A stretch of DNA of 31,365 nt from a virus, in IMG/VR virus record IMGVR_UViG_3300032516_000113, positions 1 to 31,365 of that record. One strand, given 5' to 3'. Shown piece after piece: positions 14,608-21,267 of this stretch. Position 1 is the first letter of the stretch; each line of letters starts with the position of its first letter. Made by a program: the position numbers and the translations under genes. Under the pieces are notes generated by a model that saw only the letters and a program-made list of their open reading frames with translations, was not told the DNA's origin and ran no database searches.

Positions 14608-16136
14608 AGCGGCCCATCCTCGACGTCGCCCGGCGGCTGTCGGGCTTGCTGATGATACTGAATCAGGAGCAACAGGGGGCCATCAGCCGCTGGCGCATCA
14701 CCGACGCCCAGGTGGAAGTGCTCGAGGCCATCCTCGAGCACGAGCGCACCATCGTGCTGAAGGGCCGACAGATGGGCGTGTCGACGGTGAGCCTGCTCGC
14801 CGTCCTCGCCTTCGCCATCGCAAACCCGGGCGTCCCCTGCGCCATTGTCGCCGACACTCGCGACAAAGCTCAAGGTCTGCTTGCTCGCCTCGCCGGGTGG
14901 TGCGACCAGCTCGGCATCGAGGTGGGCGCGCGCAATAAGGGCAGCGTGGAGCTGGCGAACGCGGGGCCCGATGGGGTGTGCACGGTCATCGATGCGCTCT
15001 CGGCCGTCTCTCGCGCCGAGGGTGGGGAATCGCGGGTGGGTCGCTCGAAGTCCTACGGGTTTATTCACGCCAGCGAGCTTGCCTTCTGGCTGTCGGATGC
15101 AGCGGTGTTTCGCGGGTTGACGTCGACGGCGTTGCCCGGGGCGCGCATCGTCATCGAGTCCACGGCCAGCGCGGCCGACAATCTTTTCCGCACCCTGTGG
15201 CACGGGGAGGATGAGGGCAGCGCCGACGAGTGGCACCGGGTCTTCCTCCCCATCGAGCGTCATCCGGTCTATCAGCGGGAGCCGTCGACCATCGACGAGG
15301 ACACGTGGCTGACCCTGTCGGGGACGCGGTACGGGTTCACTCAGCGAAGCACGGCGGCCTGGTGGTGGCATCGCATGCGCGTTGATTTCGCGGGCGACGA
15401 GGACGGGGCCATGCGGGAGTTTCCCCAGCTCCCCGAGCACTGCTTCTCGTTCGCGCGCGGCCGGTGGATTCTCCGCTTCACCGATGCGCTCGTCGTCGCT
15501 GACGGCAAGTGGGATGGCAAGGCGAAGCGCTTCGACGGGTGGCACCGGTACCGCGATGCGCTGCCGGACGAGCCGGTGGTATTTGGCGTCGACGTCGCGG
15601 CCGGCGGGGGCGGGGACTCATCGGCAATCGTCGTCTTGTCGTTGTTGACGGGCACCATCCTCGCGACTTGGGTGAGCAACAGCACAAGCCTCCCTGACCT
15701 TGTCGAGATGGTGAAGGACACCGCCGAGCGCTACGTCCCGCAGACCATCGTCGTCGAGAGCAACGGGGTGGGCGTCGGCGTGTACGAGACGCTGAAACAG
15801 TTCTCGAGGTGGCACGTCACAGAGCAACGCAGCGGCGAGGAAAAACACTTTCGGCTGCAGCGCCTGAAGCTCGCCATCGAGCAGGGCGTCGTGCCCATCG
15901 GGCCCGAGCTGGTCGTCGAAGTCAAGTCGTCGAACATCCAACCGCCGACGGGGCCGAAGGGTCGACCGTCGTATGAGGGCCTTGACGACTGCCTGAACGC
16001 CCTCTCGTTCGCGCGGGAGTTCTATCTCGACGCGCTGCCGGCATCGGTGCCTGTCGACGTCGTCGCCAGCATCGACCATAGCGTCATCATTCACTCGTCG
16101 AGGGCGCTACGCCGAGGGTCACGAGAGCGATACTGA
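14604..16136 (+). CDS. Terminase large subunit
   Basis: The product is 510 residues from a GTG at 14604 that overlaps the previous stop (GTGA). It is the ATP-driven DNA packaging motor and nuclease. The ATPase part has a Walker A-like KGRQMGVST (53-61), a Walker B-like YGFIHASE (151-158) and the coupling motif IESTAS (184-189). The nuclease part has the acidic residues of the RNase H-like fold: Asp330 in VFGVDVAAGGGGDSS, Glu385 in VVESNGVG, and Asp461/462 in GLDDCLNA. All key residues are present and the length is normal. It is the last gene of the rightward operon and faces the leftward resolvase gene. Confidence 0.92.
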   Translation: MKRPILDVARRLSGLLMILNQEQQGAISRWRITDAQVEVLEAILEHERTIVLKGRQMGVSTVSLLAVLAFAIANPGVPCAIVADTRDKAQGLLARLAGWCDQLGIEVGARNKGSVELANAGPDGVCTVIDALSAVSRAEGGESRVGRSKSYGFIHASELAFWLSDAAVFRGLTSTALPGARIVIESTASAADNLFRTLWHGEDEGSADEWHRVFLPIERHPVYQREPSTIDEDTWLTLSGTRYGFTQRSTAAWWWHRMRVDFAGDEDGAMREFPQLPEHCFSFARGRWILRFTDALVVADGKWDGKAKRFDGWHRYRDALPDEPVVFGVDVAAGGGGDSSAIVVLSLLTGTILATWVSNSTSLPDLVEMVKDTAERYVPQTIVVESNGVGVGVYETLKQFSRWHVTEQRSGEEKHFRLQRLKLAIEQGVVPIGPELVVEVKSSNIQPPTGPKGRPSYEGLDDCLNALSFAREFYLDALPASVPVDVVASIDHSVIIHSSRALRRGSRERY

Positions 16137-16157
16137 CCCCAGAAAGGCCGAACCCCA

Positions 16158-16178
16158 CCCCTAGCAGAATCGCAGGGG
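16158..16178 (+). terminator. Weak hairpin between convergent operons
   Basis: The 94-base gap after the terminase gene contains CCCCT (16158-16162) facing AGGGG (16174-16178) with further G/C pairing outside a mismatch. There is no T run. It is the only visible candidate for ending the rightward transcript, and it is weak; nothing else is seen in the gap. Confidence 0.25.
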
Positions 16179-16230
16179 CAGGGTCCACGTGCTGTTGCTT
16201 AGGCTGCACCTCGACAGGTTGCCATCGGCC

Positions 16231-16908
16231 TCACCCGAGGTCAACGGGGCCAACGTCACCCGGCACGGCATCCCAGGCGGCCATGGCTTTGTCGGCGCGC
16301 CATTGGATAGCGGCGTCCGGCGCAATGCTGCTGTGATACTCGCGGGCGGCGTAGTAGCGCAGGGCCTTAGCCAGGTCCTCGGCCAGTCGCAGCCGCGCGG
16401 CCTGCGCGACAACCTGCACCCCGAGGGCCCATTCTCGGGCCTCGGCCTGGGCGAGGGCCTGGGCTTGCGGGTCGATGTCGCCGACGGGCATCACCTCGAT
16501 GCGCAGCAGCGGGCGGGTGTCGTGGTCGGTGCTTGCCCGGGTCCGGCCGGGCTTGGTCGACCGACCGGTGACGACGGCGGGCGACTGCATGTAGACCCAA
16601 TGCAGCCGGGCGCTGGCGTCGTCGACCCCGAGGAACGCAGCGACCTCGTCCCGCACGGCTTTGCAGGCGGCAGAGAGGTTGTCGTTGTCGAGGGGCGTGG
16701 TGACGAACGGGCGGACAATCGTCACGCGCGCGCCCAGCTCGGCGCGACGGAGTGACACCGGGTCGCCGCGCCAGTCGCCGGCGGCGAGGGCGAGGCGGGT
16801 CGCCTCGCGCTCGGCGGCGACGCGGGCCGCGCGGACGCGGTGGTGCTCGCGGTTGTTCTGGCCGCGCGCGAGGGTGGTCTCGACGCGGGCGGTGATGGTC
16901 GTGCTCAT
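16231..16908 (-). CDS. RusA-like Holliday junction resolvase
   Basis: The product is 225 residues. The core (about 60-115) carries the RusA pattern: a strand RVTIVRPF, then PLDNDNLSAACKAVRDEVA (Asp74, Asp76, Lys83, Asp87) and LGVDDASARLHWVYMQ (Asp96/97). These acidic residues correspond to the metal site of RusA nucleases, which cut four-way DNA junctions; phages use them to resolve recombination or replication intermediates before packaging. It is longer than E. coli RusA, with an N-terminal helical section and a C-terminal Ala-rich helix. The ATG at 16908 overlaps the upstream stop by 4 bases. It is the last gene of the leftward early operon. Confidence 0.7.
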   Translation of the reverse strand: MSTTITARVETTLARGQNNREHHRVRAARVAAEREATRLALAAGDWRGDPVSLRRAELGARVTIVRPFVTTPLDNDNLSAACKAVRDEVAAFLGVDDASARLHWVYMQSPAVVTGRSTKPGRTRASTDHDTRPLLRIEVMPVGDIDPQAQALAQAEAREWALGVQVVAQAARLRLAEDLAKALRYYAAREYHSSIAPDAAIQWRADKAMAAWDAVPGDVGPVDLG

Positions 16909-17054
16909 CGGTCCTCGCGGGTCGTAAATGAGTCGAGGGCGCGCTGCCGGCGACGGCTGCGCAGGGCGTCGTCGACGGCCTCGCAGGCAGCGACGACACC
17001 GAGGGCGGCACCGATGGCAACGGCGCCGACGAGGGCGATGATGCCGATGCTCAT
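16905..17054 (-). CDS. Tiny single-pass membrane protein
   Basis: The product is 49 residues. Residues 2-25 (MSIGIIALVGAVAIGAALGV) form a transmembrane helix. A basic, Arg-rich tail follows (RSRRRQRALDSFTTREDR), so the tail would face the cytoplasm. It overlaps both neighbours by 4 bases (ATGA), which strongly supports translation despite the small size. Function is unknown; small early membrane proteins of phages often interfere with host processes. Confidence 0.7.
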   Translation of the reverse strand: MSIGIIALVGAVAIGAALGVVAACEAVDDALRSRRRQRALDSFTTREDR

Positions 17055-17263
17055 CGGAACCCCGGGCGGCGCCACCTGCGGAACGTGGTGGGCTTCGAGG
17101 GCTTGCTGAAAAACTGCCCGATGGCGTCGACCACGCGCTGCTTGCGGGCCAGCTCGTCGGGGCTGGGGGCATGCTCGGCGCATTGCTCGCCCTGGTCGCC
17201 GGTCAGCGTCGCCCCACACACTGGGCAATCGTGGGTCCAGCGGGGCTCGTTGTCGTCGCTCAT
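17051..17263 (-). CDS. Small zinc-ribbon protein A
   Basis: The product is 70 residues. CPVCGATL followed by QCAEHA gives Cys13, Cys16, Cys28 and His31, a likely zinc site (C-x2-C-x11-C-x2-H). The C-terminus is basic and aromatic (FFSKPSKPTTFRRWRRPGFR), suited to nucleic-acid contact. It overlaps both neighbouring genes by 4 bases. The role is unknown. Confidence 0.7.
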   Translation of the reverse strand: MSDDNEPRWTHDCPVCGATLTGDQGEQCAEHAPSPDELARKQRVVDAIGQFFSKPSKPTTFRRWRRPGFR

Positions 17264-17433
17264 GGCTCCTGCCCCTCGACAGGGGCCTGGACAAGCAAGC
17301 GCTCTAAGTGCTGCAGTCGGGCGAGAGTGGCGGCGAGGACGAGCCCCGCAGCGGTCTCGCCTGCGCTGGTGCGCTCGCGGTCGATGAGGCTGCGCAGATG
17401 ACGCAGCTGGTTGTCGGTGAGAGGGGGGGTCAT
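17260..17433 (-). CDS. Small helical hypothetical protein
   Basis: The product is 57 residues, nearly all helix (TDNQLRHLRSLIDRERTSAG, then LVLAATLARLQHLERLLVQ), with a leucine-rich face suggesting dimerisation. It overlaps its neighbours by 4 bases on each side. No family is recognised. Confidence 0.65.
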   Translation of the reverse strand: MTPPLTDNQLRHLRSLIDRERTSAGETAAGLVLAATLARLQHLERLLVQAPVEGQEP

Positions 17434-17696
17434 GGAATCACCGGCCCGATGACGGCGCCGGTCTCGTCGTCGACCACGAGCTGCGCGAGCGAGGGGCTCG
17501 GCCATCGCCAAGTCCGCTCGGTGGGCGTCGCTCGGTACCGCACGTTCAGCGCGTCCGTCGTCGACAAGTGGACGAAAACCGTCAGGTCGACGGCATCGAG
17601 GTCGCCGACGGTGACGACGATGGCGGGCCAGCTCGCGCCGTCGCGGTCGGTGTAAATCACAATGCGGCCGGGCGTCGGGGCGGTGATTTGGCTCAT
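17430..17696 (-). CDS. Small beta-rich hypothetical protein
   Basis: The product is 88 residues, with alternating strands (GRIVIYTDRDGASWPAIVVT, VDLTVFVHLS) followed by TWRWPSP and a final strand. It has the look of a small beta-barrel similar in style to other phage proteins of the 'TDRDG..WPAIV' type. It overlaps both neighbours by 4 bases. Function is unknown. Confidence 0.65.
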   Translation of the reverse strand: MSQITAPTPGRIVIYTDRDGASWPAIVVTVGDLDAVDLTVFVHLSTTDALNVRYRATPTERTWRWPSPSLAQLVVDDETGAVIGPVIP

Positions 17697-17917
17697 CGGG
17701 GGACCTCGGGGAGGGTGTAGGTGGACGTGGTGGCGCGCAGGTCGGCCTCGCGCAACAGGCGCTCGATGACGGTGACGGCCGGGGCGCTGCGGTGACCGAC
17801 CACCGACAACACCAGGCGGCAGCGGTGAGGCCGCTGGGCCACGACATCGGCAGGGGTGCGGCACTGGTACCCGGCGGCGGCGCCGCAGAGCTCACAAGGG
17901 ACATCAACGGCCCACAT
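17693..17917 (-). CDS. Small zinc-ribbon protein B
   Basis: The product is 74 residues from the ATG at 17917, chosen for the AAAGG ribosome site before it; an in-frame start at 17974 would give 93. Cys8, Cys11, Cys19 and His31 (CELCGAAAGYQCRTPAD, then PHRCR) form a probable zinc site of the C-x2-C-x7-C-x11-H kind. Similar short 'C..CGA..G..CR....H..R' segments are common in actinobacteriophage proteins thought to bind nucleic acid. It is the first gene after the structured intergenic region and may be led by a promoter there. Confidence 0.7.
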   Translation of the reverse strand: MWAVDVPCELCGAAAGYQCRTPADVVAQRPHRCRLVLSVVGHRSAPAVTVIERLLREADLRATTSTYTLPEVPR

Positions 17918-18008
17918 TTTCAGCCTTTCGCGTTTGTGTTCGACACCATCATCGACGACCGACCACGCGAGCAATCAAAAAAGCTGCGGCGTTTTGCCGG
18001 AGGGTCGG

Positions 18009-18035
18009 TGGACGGACTTGGACACACTGGTTTTT
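18009..18035 (+). repeat. Inverted-repeat arm, left
   Basis: This 27-base arm reads TGGACGGACTTGGAC then ACACTGGTTTTT. It pairs with the arm at 18252-18278 with one mismatch (A for G at its 16th base). The spacing between the arms is 216 bases. Confidence 0.9.
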
Positions 18036-18055
18036 TAGGGTGCGTCCACCGTTTT

Positions 18056-18073
18056 ACGGCTCTGTGAAGCCGT
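18056..18073 (+). terminator. Hairpin, left member of facing pair
   Basis: ACGGCT and AGCCGT form a 6-bp stem around the loop CTGTGA, followed on the + strand by TTTTATA. The stem is identical to that of the terminator at 18206-18236 in the opposite arm. On the + strand it could stop antisense transcripts coming from the left; in the leftward direction it lacks a U run. Confidence 0.45.
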
Positions 18074-18113
18074 TTTATACCCCTTTTCTGTCTCTTGGAC
18101 AGACTTTTGTCAA
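18074..18113 (-). promoter_or_regulatory. Possible leftward promoter elements
   Basis: On the - strand a perfect TTGACA (18108-18113) is followed after 17 bases by the weak box CAGAAA. A better TATAAA (18074-18079) is 28 bases away, too far to pair normally. A promoter for the 17917-16231 gene set is expected here because a terminator ends the primase transcript upstream, but these boxes do not make a clean one. Confidence 0.3.
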
Positions 18114-18149
18114 AAAACAGCCTTTAGAGAAACGACCTTCCGCAGTTGA

Positions 18150-18174
18150 GTTGCGGCCCTGTATCTGCCGCAAC
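18150..18174. other. Central hairpin of the intergenic region
   Basis: GTTGCGGC (18150-18157) and GCCGCAAC (18167-18174) make a perfect 8-bp stem with a 9-base loop near the centre of the larger dyad. It could be part of an origin or of a structured RNA. Confidence 0.5.
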
Positions 18175-18190
18175 ATCCGCATTCCTGCGT

Positions 18191-18203
18191 CCAGTGCGTC
18201 CAA
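18191..18203 (+). repeat. CCAGTGCGTCCAA iterated site, copy 1
   Basis: This 13-base sequence is repeated exactly at 18257-18269 in the same orientation. It also occurs once inverted at 18018-18030 with one change (TTGGACACACTGG). Additional TGCGTCCA cores lie at 18041, 18186 and 18279. The pattern suggests binding sites for one protein. Confidence 0.85.
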
Positions 18204-18205
18204 CC

Positions 18206-18236
18206 AAAAAAAAACGGCTTTGTGCAGCCGTTTTTT
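18206..18236 (-). terminator. Strong terminator after primase-helicase gene
   Basis: AAAAAACGGCT pairs with AGCCGTTTTTT around a 6-base loop (TTGTGC). For leftward transcription the stem is followed by nine U residues, a textbook intrinsic terminator, 62 bases beyond the primase-helicase stop. In the rightward direction it also has six U residues, so it can work both ways. Confidence 0.85.
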
Positions 18237-18251
18237 CGGGGTCGCATGGCC

Positions 18252-18278
18252 AAAAACCAGTGCGTCCAAGTCCGTCCA
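18252..18278 (-). repeat. Inverted-repeat arm, right
   Basis: Partner of the arm at 18009-18035. It contains the second exact CCAGTGCGTCCAA site (18257-18269) and GTCCAAGTCCGTCCA (18264-18278), which is the perfect reverse complement of 18009-18023. Confidence 0.9.
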
Positions 18279-18297
18279 TGCGTCCAGGCTCGTCGGC

Positions 18298-20607
18298 CTA
18301 AGTCCATGATTTATCAGCGCTGTCGTTTTCGCCGTCGTCCTGCGGGGAGTTTGACGACCCCACTCCGCGCAATTGCAGCGCTCGATATCGGCGCTCGCCG
18401 GAAATCTTGCAGGGCTCGTACCCTCGGCTCTTGACTTCTGTGCCAAAAGCGTTTTGTCCCCCTGCGCTTTCCCCTCGGTCTTCACACCATGAGCGAAAGG
18501 CCTTCCACATCACGCCGGCGGAAATCGTCGCCATAGCGGCCCGCTCGCAGCGCTCTTCAATGAACTGCCCCACTCGGTCGGACTCCTCGCGGTAGTCGGC
18601 GGTGGCGTCGAGGACTTCCTGCGGCGCAACGAGGCCCAGGCGCTGCCAGTCGAGGCACCAGCGGACGATGAGGGCCAGCACACCGGGCAGCTCGGCGTGG
18701 ATGCGCGCCTTCAAGCCCAAATCCTCCCTGCCGACGAACGAGACGCCAAACGGAATCACCCTCATTCGAGCCCACAGTGCCGGGTCTCCACCTCTCACCC
18801 TCGGCTTGTAGTTGGTCTGCAAAAATAACTTTTGAGTCGGGGAGAAGCTGAAGAACTCGCCGCCCATAAATCGCGCGCGGATGGTGTCCCCGCCGGTGAG
18901 CTTCTTCAACATGCCCTCGTTCAGCTTGTCCGACGGTCGAAGCTCGGCGGCGACGCCAAACCGGACCCCGAGGAGCTGCGCGAACATATTCGGATGCGGG
19001 TCATTGCGGGCTTCGAGGATCACGTCGTTGGGCAGGGCGGTGGCATAGGGGCCCAGCGCCGAGAACACGGCCTCGACGAGGGTGCCCTTTCCGTTGCGCC
19101 CGGTCTGGCCCCACAGGACAGGAAAAACATGCTCGCGGATGACGCCCGTCGCAGCGTACCCGATGCACCTCCCGAGGTACTCGCGGGTGTCGGCATTGGG
19201 CAGCACCTGGGCGAGGAACGCGGTGAAGGTCGGGCAGGCTGCGGCGGGATCGAACATGACGGGGATGATGCGGGTGCAAAGGTCCTCGCGGCGGTGCGGC
19301 TGCAACTTCCCCGTGCGTAGGTCGACCGTCCCGTTTTTGCAGTTGAGCACCCAAGGGTCGACGTCAAGTTCGTTGCTGGCGACGCTGATGCCGGTCTCGC
19401 TGGCGGCGAGGGTGAGCATCGCCGCGCGGCGTGATGCGGCCTCGCTGCGTTCGGCGTGACGACGCAGGAGAGTTTTCTTGGCAATGTCGGGTTCGCCGAC
19501 AGCGTCGAACTGCCATGACCGTGCGACAGCTTTTGTCGCATGCAGCGCGGCAGCGTCGCCACCTCGCTCCCAATGTGTGCCGGTCCAATGCAGCCACACG
19601 TCCTCGTCGACGAGGTAGCGAAAGTCCTTCCCGTGCATCCTGACCCAGCGCTCAGCGTTGCCGCTGTCGGTGAGGTAGTCGGCAGCACCATTGGCGGCGG
19701 GCGGGGCTGGCTGGATGACCCCGGCGACGACTGACAGGCGGGCGTCGAGGATGAGCGCTTGAAGGCCCTCGCGCGTCCCGCCGGCCGCAATCCAATCGGC
19801 GGCATCGGCGCCCTTCTGATTCTGTGATGTGCTGATGGTCAGCACCTCGGCGGCGACTCCTCGCAGCACGCTGCCAATCTTTGCCATGGCCGCGCGGCCG
19901 ACGTCATCGTTGTCGGGCCACAGGGCGAGATGGGCTCCACGAAAATGCTCGGCGAACTGCGGGCTCCACGTCGTCCGCTCGCCCTCCCCGACGGCGCCGG
20001 TACCACCGGCCCAGGTGGTGGCGACGATGCCAAGGGCGGCGACGGCATCGGCGGCTTTCTCTCCCTCGGTGAGGACGATGAAGGCGCCCGAGGCCCGGGC
20101 GGCGACGAGCTGCGGGAGGCGGTAGGGCAGCTGCACCGAGGCCTTGCCCGGGTACCCGTCGCCCTGGTGCTGCGAGTAGGACTTTCGCTTGCCGTTGGAT
20201 TTCCCGTCGCGACCTCTCCCGGGCTCCCAGCGCTTCACCGAATAGGCGCGGGCCCCGTCGGCATCGAGGTAGTGCCACTCGGCAACGATGCGCGGGGACT
20301 CCTCGGCTGCCTCTTGTAGAGGTATCCCGGCGATGGTCGACAGCTCTTCAAGGGCGGCGGCGAACCCGACACCACGGAGGCGTTCGAGCATCGTCAACGC
20401 ATCACCACCGGCCCCACACGCGCGGCAGATGTAGACGCCCTTGACGTCGTCAATGTCGAGGCTTGGGCTTGTGTCCTTGTGGAATGGACACACCGCAGAA
20501 TAGTGGGGGCCGTGCTCGTGTTTGACCCGCTGGCAGAAGACGCGGGCAACGGCGGCCATCGACGACGCTCGCTTGACGTCGTCGATTGATTGCTGGGTGT
20601 ATTTCAC
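18298..20607 (-). CDS. Primase-helicase (CHC2 zinc, TOPRIM, SF3 helicase)
   Basis: The product is 769 residues from a GTG at 20607 with GAGG before it. It is a bifunctional replication protein that makes primers and unwinds DNA. Domains in order: CHC2-type zinc finger with Cys40, His43, Cys61, Cys64 (VCPFH ... CRACGAGGD); TOPRIM primase domain with Glu181 (TEGEKAADA) and Asp232/Asp234 (WPDNDD); a D5-like middle; and an SF3 helicase with Walker A GQTGRNGKGT (500-509), acidic box VAAELRPSD (about 552-560), sensor LFLQTNYKP (about 595-602) and basic residues ALWARMRVIPF (610-620). The C-terminal 90 or so residues look like a small helical DNA-binding tail. No DNA polymerase is encoded, so it probably recruits the host polymerase. 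Confidence 0.9.
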   Translation of the reverse strand: MKYTQQSIDDVKRASSMAAVARVFCQRVKHEHGPHYSAVCPFHKDTSPSLDIDDVKGVYICRACGAGGDALTMLERLRGVGFAAALEELSTIAGIPLQEAAEESPRIVAEWHYLDADGARAYSVKRWEPGRGRDGKSNGKRKSYSQHQGDGYPGKASVQLPYRLPQLVAARASGAFIVLTEGEKAADAVAALGIVATTWAGGTGAVGEGERTTWSPQFAEHFRGAHLALWPDNDDVGRAAMAKIGSVLRGVAAEVLTISTSQNQKGADAADWIAAGGTREGLQALILDARLSVVAGVIQPAPPAANGAADYLTDSGNAERWVRMHGKDFRYLVDEDVWLHWTGTHWERGGDAAALHATKAVARSWQFDAVGEPDIAKKTLLRRHAERSEAASRRAAMLTLAASETGISVASNELDVDPWVLNCKNGTVDLRTGKLQPHRREDLCTRIIPVMFDPAAACPTFTAFLAQVLPNADTREYLGRCIGYAATGVIREHVFPVLWGQTGRNGKGTLVEAVFSALGPYATALPNDVILEARNDPHPNMFAQLLGVRFGVAAELRPSDKLNEGMLKKLTGGDTIRARFMGGEFFSFSPTQKLFLQTNYKPRVRGGDPALWARMRVIPFGVSFVGREDLGLKARIHAELPGVLALIVRWCLDWQRLGLVAPQEVLDATADYREESDRVGQFIEERCERAAMATISAGVMWKAFRSWCEDRGESAGGQNAFGTEVKSRGYEPCKISGERRYRALQLRGVGSSNSPQDDGENDSADKSWT

Positions 20608-20693
20608 TGGGGTGCCTCGTCGTGGTGCGCACGCGTGTCGTGTGTGCGAGCGCTGGTTGGGTCGTGTTCGATGGGGGCTCGTAGTTGCCAGAG

Positions 20694-20730
20694 AAGCGAC
20701 GGGGCGGCAATGACACCAGCCCCGTCGCTT
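20694..20730. promoter_or_regulatory. Strong hairpin in leader of primase-helicase gene
   Basis: AAGCGACGGGGC (20694-20705) and GCCCCGTCGCTT (20719-20730) form a perfect 12-bp stem with a 13-base loop. It lies in the 133-base gap between the preceding gene and the primase GTG. There is no U run, so it may be an RNA processing or pausing site or a partial terminator lowering primase expression. No gene is seen in this gap. Confidence 0.6.
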
Positions 20731-20740
20731 CGTGCTGCGC

Positions 20741-21007
20741 TCAAATGTGGCGCAGCTTCATCGCGAGGGCATACGCCTTCGCGTCGGCTCGTCTTTGTCT
20801 GCTGCGCTCTTTGCTCGCCGCAGTGTCTTTGGCTCGTTGCGCGATGGTTTTTTTCCTCTCGCATGCGGCCTTCGCGACGAGGTCGGCGTACTTCTCCGGC
20901 GGTATCAGCTCGTCCTCGAGAGACCGGACGGGCAGCGCCGGAGGTCGCGGGGTGTCGTCGTCACCCCAGGTGAGAGCCCACCCGTTGATGTCGGTCTGCG
21001 TCGTCAT
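20741..21007 (-). CDS. Hypothetical basic helical protein
   Basis: The product is 88 residues. An acidic N-terminus (WGDDDTPRPPALPVRSLEDE) is followed by a long, very basic helix (CERKKTIAQRAKDTAASKER, then RQRRADAKAYALAMKLRHI) that could bind DNA or RNA. No family is recognised. The ATG at 21007 overlaps the upstream stop (ATGA). It lies before the primase-helicase gene, from which a hairpin-bearing gap separates it. Confidence 0.65.
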   Translation of the reverse strand: MTTQTDINGWALTWGDDDTPRPPALPVRSLEDELIPPEKYADLVAKAACERKKTIAQRAKDTAASKERSRQRRADAKAYALAMKLRHI

Positions 21008-21267
21008 GCGTCACCTGGTGGTGCTCGGTGGTGAATCAAATGGAACAGGTCATGCGCGGCAACCTCGAGGTCCACCCGGTCAATCAGGGCCAGCGACCGT
21101 CGCCCGTCGACGAGGAGCTGGATCCACCATTTGCCCGTCGGCCCTCGGACGACATTCGTCGCGCTCAGAATGCTCCCTCGCAGGCCTGCGCGCAGCTCAA
21201 GGGCGGCGAGGGTGACGACGAGCTGCGGGGGCAGCACGCGATTATCGAGGGTGAGTTGCTCACTCAT
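21004..21267 (-). CDS. Hypothetical protein
   Basis: The product is 87 residues. It starts MSEQLTLDNRVLPPQLVVTL, with a beta-rich middle (GPTGKWWIQLLVDGRRSLAL) and a His-rich C-terminal helix (AAHDLFHLIHHRAPP). The ATG at 21267 has a GAGG ribosome site and overlaps the end of the upstream gene by 8 bases. No family is recognised. Confidence 0.65.
   Translation of the reverse strand: MSEQLTLDNRVLPPQLVVTLAALELRAGLRGSILSATNVVRGPTGKWWIQLLVDGRRSLALIDRVDLEVAAHDLFHLIHHRAPPGDA

Larger units (their letters stand above)
18009..18278. other. Structured intergenic region: inverted repeat with facing hairpins, origin or control candidate
   Basis: The gap 17918-18297 has no gene. Its two ends carry 27-base arms in opposite orientation: 18009-18035 (TGGACGGACTTGGACAC...) and 18252-18278, matching at 26 of 27 positions. 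Further inward, each arm has a hairpin with the same stem, ACGGCT/AGCCGT (18056-18073 and 18214-18231). The centre holds another stem (18150-18174) and one at 18087-18103 (TCTGTC/GACAGA). TGCGTCCA occurs five times. The interior is richer in A/T than the rest of the genome. Iterated motifs, dyad symmetry and low stability beside the primase-helicase gene are features of replication origins, but a terminator and promoter hub is an equal possibility. Confidence 0.8.

Noticed and set aside
18108-18113. Perfect TTGACA on the - strand as a complete promoter
   Set aside because: The -10 region at 17 bases is poor and the better TATAAA is 28 bases away, so it is kept only as a low-confidence element.
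18075-18485. 136-codon leftward frame across the structured intergenic region
   Set aside because: It overlaps the end of the primase-helicase gene in another frame, and its translation mainly reflects the inverted-repeat DNA (repeated WTDLDALVFG-like text).
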